From Atrichornis clamosus (lineage: Eukaryota > Chordata > Aves > Passeriformes > Menuridae), in contig WBMZ01012675.1 of the NCBI GenBank assembly GCA_013400975.1, forward strand, positions 56,962-120,961: a stretch of DNA of 64,000 bases, in the 5' to 3' direction. The notes below the pieces were generated by a model that worked only from the letters and a program-made list of their open reading frames with translations, was not told the origin of the DNA and did no database searches. Shown piece after piece: positions 59,691 to 64,000 of this stretch (the first letter of the stretch is position 1; every line of letters begins with the position of its first letter). A program made the translations under genes and the position numbers.

Positions 59691-60419
59691 ACCAATACCT
59701 AACAATACTTCCTCTATTTCTCTGCTCTCTTTGCCATGCAAATGACAAAACTTCAATTTTTAATTCAGATATTCTTGCAAATTGTTGAGGAAACAATGAA
59801 CTTTCCTCTTGTCCTCTTTCTCTAGAGAAGGCTGGACAACAGGGGTTGTGCACACCTAGCAGGAAGGCAGTCAAGCATACTGCACATGTCTGCAGGTTAC
59901 ATGCTGAGTTTCTGGTGCCTGCTCTTGGATTTCACACAAGCCCAGGTATAGCTGTAAAGATAATGTTTTAGACTGTTTAGGCATCTTTGAGTGAATCAGT
60001 ACTGGGAGTTAGATGAATGGCCGTCACAGAAACTGTGCCCTGCATAGTGTTGGGTCTGTAGGCAAATGCCAGATCTTTACTTAAACATTTCTTACCGCTT
60101 AGTTCTGTCATGGTTTGAGGTATCTGTCTGCTGCTACTTTCATGTTTGCCTAAACCTACCAGAGTTCAATGACAGCTGTGTCAACACTTACTATGCTGTG
60201 CATGTTGCTATTGGTTTTCCAAGCTCCCTCAACAAGACTGTAACTCAGGCTCTTTCAACCCTTAAGAACTACTATGCTGAGAGATTTATATGAGGTGCAG
60301 CCTTATTGACTCAGCTGAAGTACAGAATTGTTGCTTCTTAATATACTTACTGAATTAATGATAGTTTCTAGCAGCTCTCCTCTGAGGATCTAAAAGAGTC
60401 TCAGAATGAGTCTGTGATT
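59691..60419. other. Intergenic sequence, nothing recognised
   Basis: No supported feature. TGTCATGGTTTGAGG near 60107 recalls some avian LTR starts, but nothing else of an LTR follows. Confidence 0.45.
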
Positions 60420-60530
60420 ATGTGGACTATCATGACAGAGACTTTACAGGTGGGGAGACAGAGGCACAAAGAGCTCAAGTGGTCAATGTCATGAAGAACA
60501 TCCAGAGTCGCACTGCAATTCTCTCTGCTC
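60420..60530 (+). repeat. MIR-like ancient SINE
   Basis: ACAGGTGGGGAGACAGAGGC, then ACAAAGAGCTCAAGTGGTCA and GAACATCCAGAGTCGCACTG follow the MIR 3' half (ACAGATGGGGAAACTGAGGC, ACAGAGAGGTTAAGTGACT, CACACAGCGAGTCAGTGGC). Same orientation as the copy at 43318. Confidence 0.7.
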
Positions 60531-62024
60531 TGTCTTAGTCAAAGTCATCCCCTCTCCTGACAGAGGGATGTGGTACATGGTTTTGGGTCTAGTGATGGGA
60601 CTCTTACCTCTCTTTGTTAATCTTGTCTGAATAATTAAATTGACCTGGTGAGACAGTGGAGCTCACAAAGGAATGTAATTTTCAGCCAGTTGTCTATATT
60701 ATTATGCTTCCATCAACATCATGACTAGCTGACTGAAAGGGCCCACAGCAGCATGGGCTTTGTGCATGTTTGTAATTTTGAAGTTACTGTCCTGCAGCAC
60801 AAGGTCATAAGTAGAACGGGGTTGGCACCTGGGATTTGCTGAGGCAAAGTTAGAGGTGATTTAGGACTGTTTTGTAAATTTTGCTATATTCTCATTGCAG
60901 GCTCCAGGACAAGTAGCTGTATGCAACTGAACCATATTTTCTTAGCTCAACAACAGCAACCAATGATACTTCCTGTCAGAAACTTCAAAACATGTCAAAG
61001 GCCAATGGGACCTTTCAAATTATTTTCATTCTAGATAAATGGTGTCATAATTTTGAGATGACAAATCCTTTCAATCACTAGAAATGATCTTATTGTTAGT
61101 GGTTTACAGTATGGCTCATGTTCCAAGGCAGATCAGTATTGAATCTTTTTTTACACTGAAGTAATGTCACTAACTTTTTAAGTTCTTCATTTCTAGCAGA
61201 GTGAGATTAGGGGCAGCTGACCTATTTTGGCATTATAATACATGGACACTGAACTTTGTGTAGATATGTTGGAAGAAAGATTAATTAACAAGTGCTATAG
61301 CAGTAGATAGCCTACCAAAGATAAATTGTGTCACATTGCTGTGATAGCTTTCTCTGAGTTTGTGACCAGGAGAAATATAGTAGTTCCAATTCATCAAGAT
61401 TTCTATAAAATATTTAATACAGCGGTACATGAAAGAAAACAATTTGGGCTGGAGAAGATACGGCACAAGAAATGTAAAAAAATGGCTATGGAAAGATTGC
61501 TGAGAACTGAGCTGAAAGAACTGCCAAGGGAAAAGAACAGTAACTAGCAAAGTTTATTATAATCAGTTTTTTGACCTATCTGACCATTTTTATTTGTAGC
61601 CACAGCAGAAAATCTGTGCAAATACAAGGTCTGTAAAGGGGCAGAAAGCTGAGAGGCCTTAACAGTTCAGAGAAGGGCTGACCCTGACAACAGTAGAAAT
61701 GGAAAACAGATAAAATAAGTACTAATAAACCACAAGGTCATGCAGATGTTTTCTTTGCTCTGAGCAGGAGACTCATCAGCTGGAAGTAGCAGAGAAGTGT
61801 TTTGCTGAATCTCACAATGTTTGACAAATACTGGAGCTCCACAACATCAGGGAAGGGAAGTATTCCCTGAGATATTCCCCTGGATGTTGCATCAGGGGAA
61901 GTATATCCCGGAAACATGTGGGATTCCTGACTACTTTTCTACAAGGCACTGGGGACATCCAAAAAAAGACAGAATCCAGGAGAAGGGATATTAAATGGAG
62001 GTAGGAAATGGGGAATAAAGGATT
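60531..62024. other. Intergenic sequence with a bulged hairpin
   Basis: No gene was recognised. A plus-strand frame of 73 codons (61326-61547) ends in a Lys/Glu-rich peptide without known domain. A hairpin lies at 61872-61904. Confidence 0.45.
61872..61904. other. Bulged inverted repeat (hairpin)
   Basis: ATATTCCCCTG (61872-61882) and ATG (61884-61886) pair with CATCAGGGGAA (61890-61900) and TAT (61902-61904). This gives 14 pairs with single-base bulges at 61883 and 61901 and a TTG loop. Too short for a normal pre-microRNA. Confidence 0.7.
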
Positions 62025-62395
62025 GTGTCTTTAGTTTAGCAAAACTAAAACTGAGTAGGGGTATATTTCTCCCTGTAAATATATTATCAGGGCAAGTGGT
62101 GAGACAGAGCTGGTTAAATTAAGGGTGTACTGAATGCCATAGGAATGATTGATAGGAGCCAACTGAATAAATGTTCTTTGGAAAAGGGATGAAGGTTTTA
62201 ATAATGTGAAGTTTTGGAGCAGCATTCCAATAGGAGTCACAGGGGCAAGAAAACTACCTTGTTTCAAGAAAAAACTTGAGAAATTTATCAATGAGATTGT
62301 GATGCTGTGATATCAATGAGATATGATGTGTCAGATGTAGCAGGAGATGACCTGGGAGGACTCTTCCAGTCCTATTTCCTATGTAAAACTATTCA
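62025..62395 (+). mobile_element. Old CR1-family LINE tail, heavily decayed
   Basis: GTGAAGTTTTGGAGCAGCAT, TCCAATAGGAGTCACAGGGGC, TTTCAAGAAAAAACTTGAGA, AATTTATCAATGAGATTGTG ATGCTGTGA and GATGACCTGGGAGGACTCTT follow the 3' end of ancient CR1 subfamilies (GTGAAGTTCTGGAACAGCCT, AAGCTTGATAAGTTTATGG). It is clearly older and more diverged than the CR1 at 41705. The reading frame is destroyed. Confidence 0.72.
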
Positions 62396-63120
62396 ACAGA
62401 GCCACTGGTCTCCAGAGTATTTTTTTCTGTAAAAAGACTTCAATAGCGAGCTAGGGAAAATGGCCTTTCCTTTGGATTCTTTGTTTGCCCTTATCTATAC
62501 AGGAGACATAGATCCGATCAAAGTGCCAATGAATCTTGTGGTAGGCTGGATGCAGATCTCTATTATCTGTGTGACAATACCTTTTAGAGGTCCTGCTCAT
62601 TACTGGGGCCCAGCTACTTTCTATGACCTGACTTTTATGATCCCAGTTCATCTCTTAGCTAAATTCATCTGATACTGTTTCCTTGATAGCTCCTTTAACA
62701 TTTTACAGGCTTCTTACAGCTCTTGTATTCTTGTAATCTTCTGAGGTCCTTCAAAGCAAGCCAAATAATCTACCTTTCACTGTGCCATCAGCTAGCCAAA
62801 CCCATGAGTAGATCCCTAACTCTCTGAGATAAGATCAATAGCCAGTCACCCTTCGCTACCCTATAAAGATCTGGCAACTCCGTCTAGTTGTAGCAACTGA
62901 AAGAACTGTTAATAATGGATGATGACTGACAAAACTCTTAGGTGTGAAAGGAGATTTACAGAGGCATGGTGTTCATGCATAGTGCTCATTGATTGACAGC
63001 CCCAACAGGTTAGAGGTTACCCATGGAATACAGTCTTGATGGCCTAGGATGAAATGTTCCTTCTGACCCTTCTGTAAGCTGGTGATACAAAGCCCTGGCT
63101 AACATATCATTAACTTGCGA
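62396..63120. other. Intergenic sequence, nothing firm
   Basis: A 70-codon frame (62460-62672) reads hydrophobic but without a known domain. TGATGGCCTAGGATGAAATG near 63038 faintly recalls CR1 tails; too weak to call. Confidence 0.4.
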
Positions 63121-63124
63121 CACC

Positions 63125-63390
63125 ACGATGATGGGATTAAGACCCAGAGGGCTTTATCTCTACCTTATTAATGGCAATTAAAAGCTGCGTGACAGTTTTA
63201 AAACTTGTTGATGTAAAGAAAGTTGGTGCCTGTCTTATAGTGGCACAGTAAATAATTGTCTGGTTGCTTTGCTTTTCGTAATCTGCCCATGCAGCTGTAT
63301 ATTATCATTATTTTGCTGCAAATACAGCTTTTCGATTTATCAACAAAAGAGCAGGTAAGGCTCTATGTAAATAATGATGAAGGACACTTC
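63125..63390. promoter_or_regulatory. Strong candidate conserved non-coding element
   Basis: An OTX/PITX-type site GGATTAA lies at 63134-63140. TTATTAATGGCAATTAAAAG, CAGTAAATAATTGTC and TTTTCGATTTATCAAC follow in unique sequence. Its character matches enhancers around developmental transcription factor genes. Confidence 0.38.
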
Positions 63391-64000
63391 CAGGTTGGAT
63401 TTTTTCCCATTTAGATTGCTGAGCTTGAAAGAAGCAGAGGATTTTTCAAAACTAATGACACTATCTGTTAGACATGTTTTTCAAAGCCTAATTAACCCCC
63501 AAAAATTTAAACCTCAATTTTAGTTACTGCAGACTTCACCTGACTAGTTCATAGGGCAGGAATTAAAAACTCTCTCCACCCTTCTTTATATGGAAAGGGA
63601 TATTTATTCCTTCTTGGGTGTTAACCACTGTTGGAGCTGTACTGGTTTCAAGGCCAGAAGTTTCATATATTTTGGGCTTCTGAATACAAAGAAATTTGAC
63701 TACTTCCAGAGTAATATTGTGAGTGCTGTGAACTAGGAATAGGTCTCTTATGTGCCACTTCTGTTAAAATCTCAATCTACATTGGAAAGAAAAGATCAAC
63801 CCCAAGTATGTGCTCTAACTGGAAAGTTCTGTTTTCCTCAAACATTTAGTGACTATTCTTGTGTTCCTACTGTTTTGGTTTGAGCATGGCCAGAGGCCAG
63901 GAATTCCCCAGGCTCGCAGACTTCCCCCCCTTCTTGCAGCTGGACAGAGGAGAGGGGGGGAAAAAGAAATGCAAAGTGCCCATGAGGTTTATGATTAAAA
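63391..64000. other. Intergenic sequence to window end
   Basis: Nothing certain. From about 63871 the sequence (TGTTTTGGTTTGAGCATGGC, then a purine/pyrimidine-rich GC stretch) could be the start of an LTR cut by the window edge; this is only a resemblance. Confidence 0.3.

Noticed and set aside
60107..60140. LTR-like start TGTCATGGTTTGAGG
   Set aside because: No polyadenylation signal, CA end, second LTR or primer-binding site nearby.
63871..64000. Possible LTR start at the window edge
   Set aside because: The element would be cut by the window; only the first 20 bases resemble avian LTRs.

Overview
The window looks like a piece of bird nuclear genome. It holds one clearly recognisable protein-coding gene, cut by the left edge, followed by about 37 kb of non-coding DNA. 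The case for a bird is a CR1 LINE 3' end closing in the avian-type ATTCTATG/ATTCTGTG octamers (41705-42198), several old repeats of types common in sauropsid genomes (birds, crocodiles, turtles), and AT-rich introns with normal GT-AG borders. I cannot name the species.

Region 1 (1 to about 27.1 kb, possibly 29.1 kb) is the 3' part of RPS6KC1 (RPK118/RSKL1) on the plus strand. Six coding exons join in frame to a 696-residue C-terminal fragment ending at a TGA at 26602-26604. The fragment runs from the middle of the kinase N-lobe, through a serine- and acid-rich insert of about 465 residues lying inside the kinase domain, to the kinase C-lobe. The first 5 exon junctions have matching phases. 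The segment that would align to DFG reads Y-F-S, so this is best read as a pseudokinase-like fold. Upstream exons (PX domain, MIT domain and the start of the kinase N-lobe) lie outside the window.

Region 2 (about 27.1 to 64 kb) holds no gene I can support. By human gene order it should be the start of the long RPS6KC1-to-PROX1 interval; that is inference from synteny. It contains one CR1 3' end, one much older CR1 tail, two MIR-like ancient SINEs, several short relics of an old amniote repeat with CCCATTGA/TCAATGGG arms, a perfect 69-bp tandem duplication, GC-rich blocks at 30.1-31.6, 33.3-33.5, 45.0-45.3 and 46.4-46.7 kb, and about a dozen AT-rich, unique-looking stretches dense in homeodomain (TAATTA), octamer or similar motifs. 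These last are candidate conserved non-coding elements; conservation cannot be measured from one sequence. One orphan exon-like segment (38429-38541) deserves a check.

I see no novel system, CRISPR array, operon, tRNA or rRNA here. The items most worth following are the pseudokinase substitutions, an intronic CpG-rich block with a TATA-like motif and an antioxidant-response-like site (14.7-15.1 kb), the recent 69-bp duplication, the orphan exon candidate and the putative enhancer cluster.
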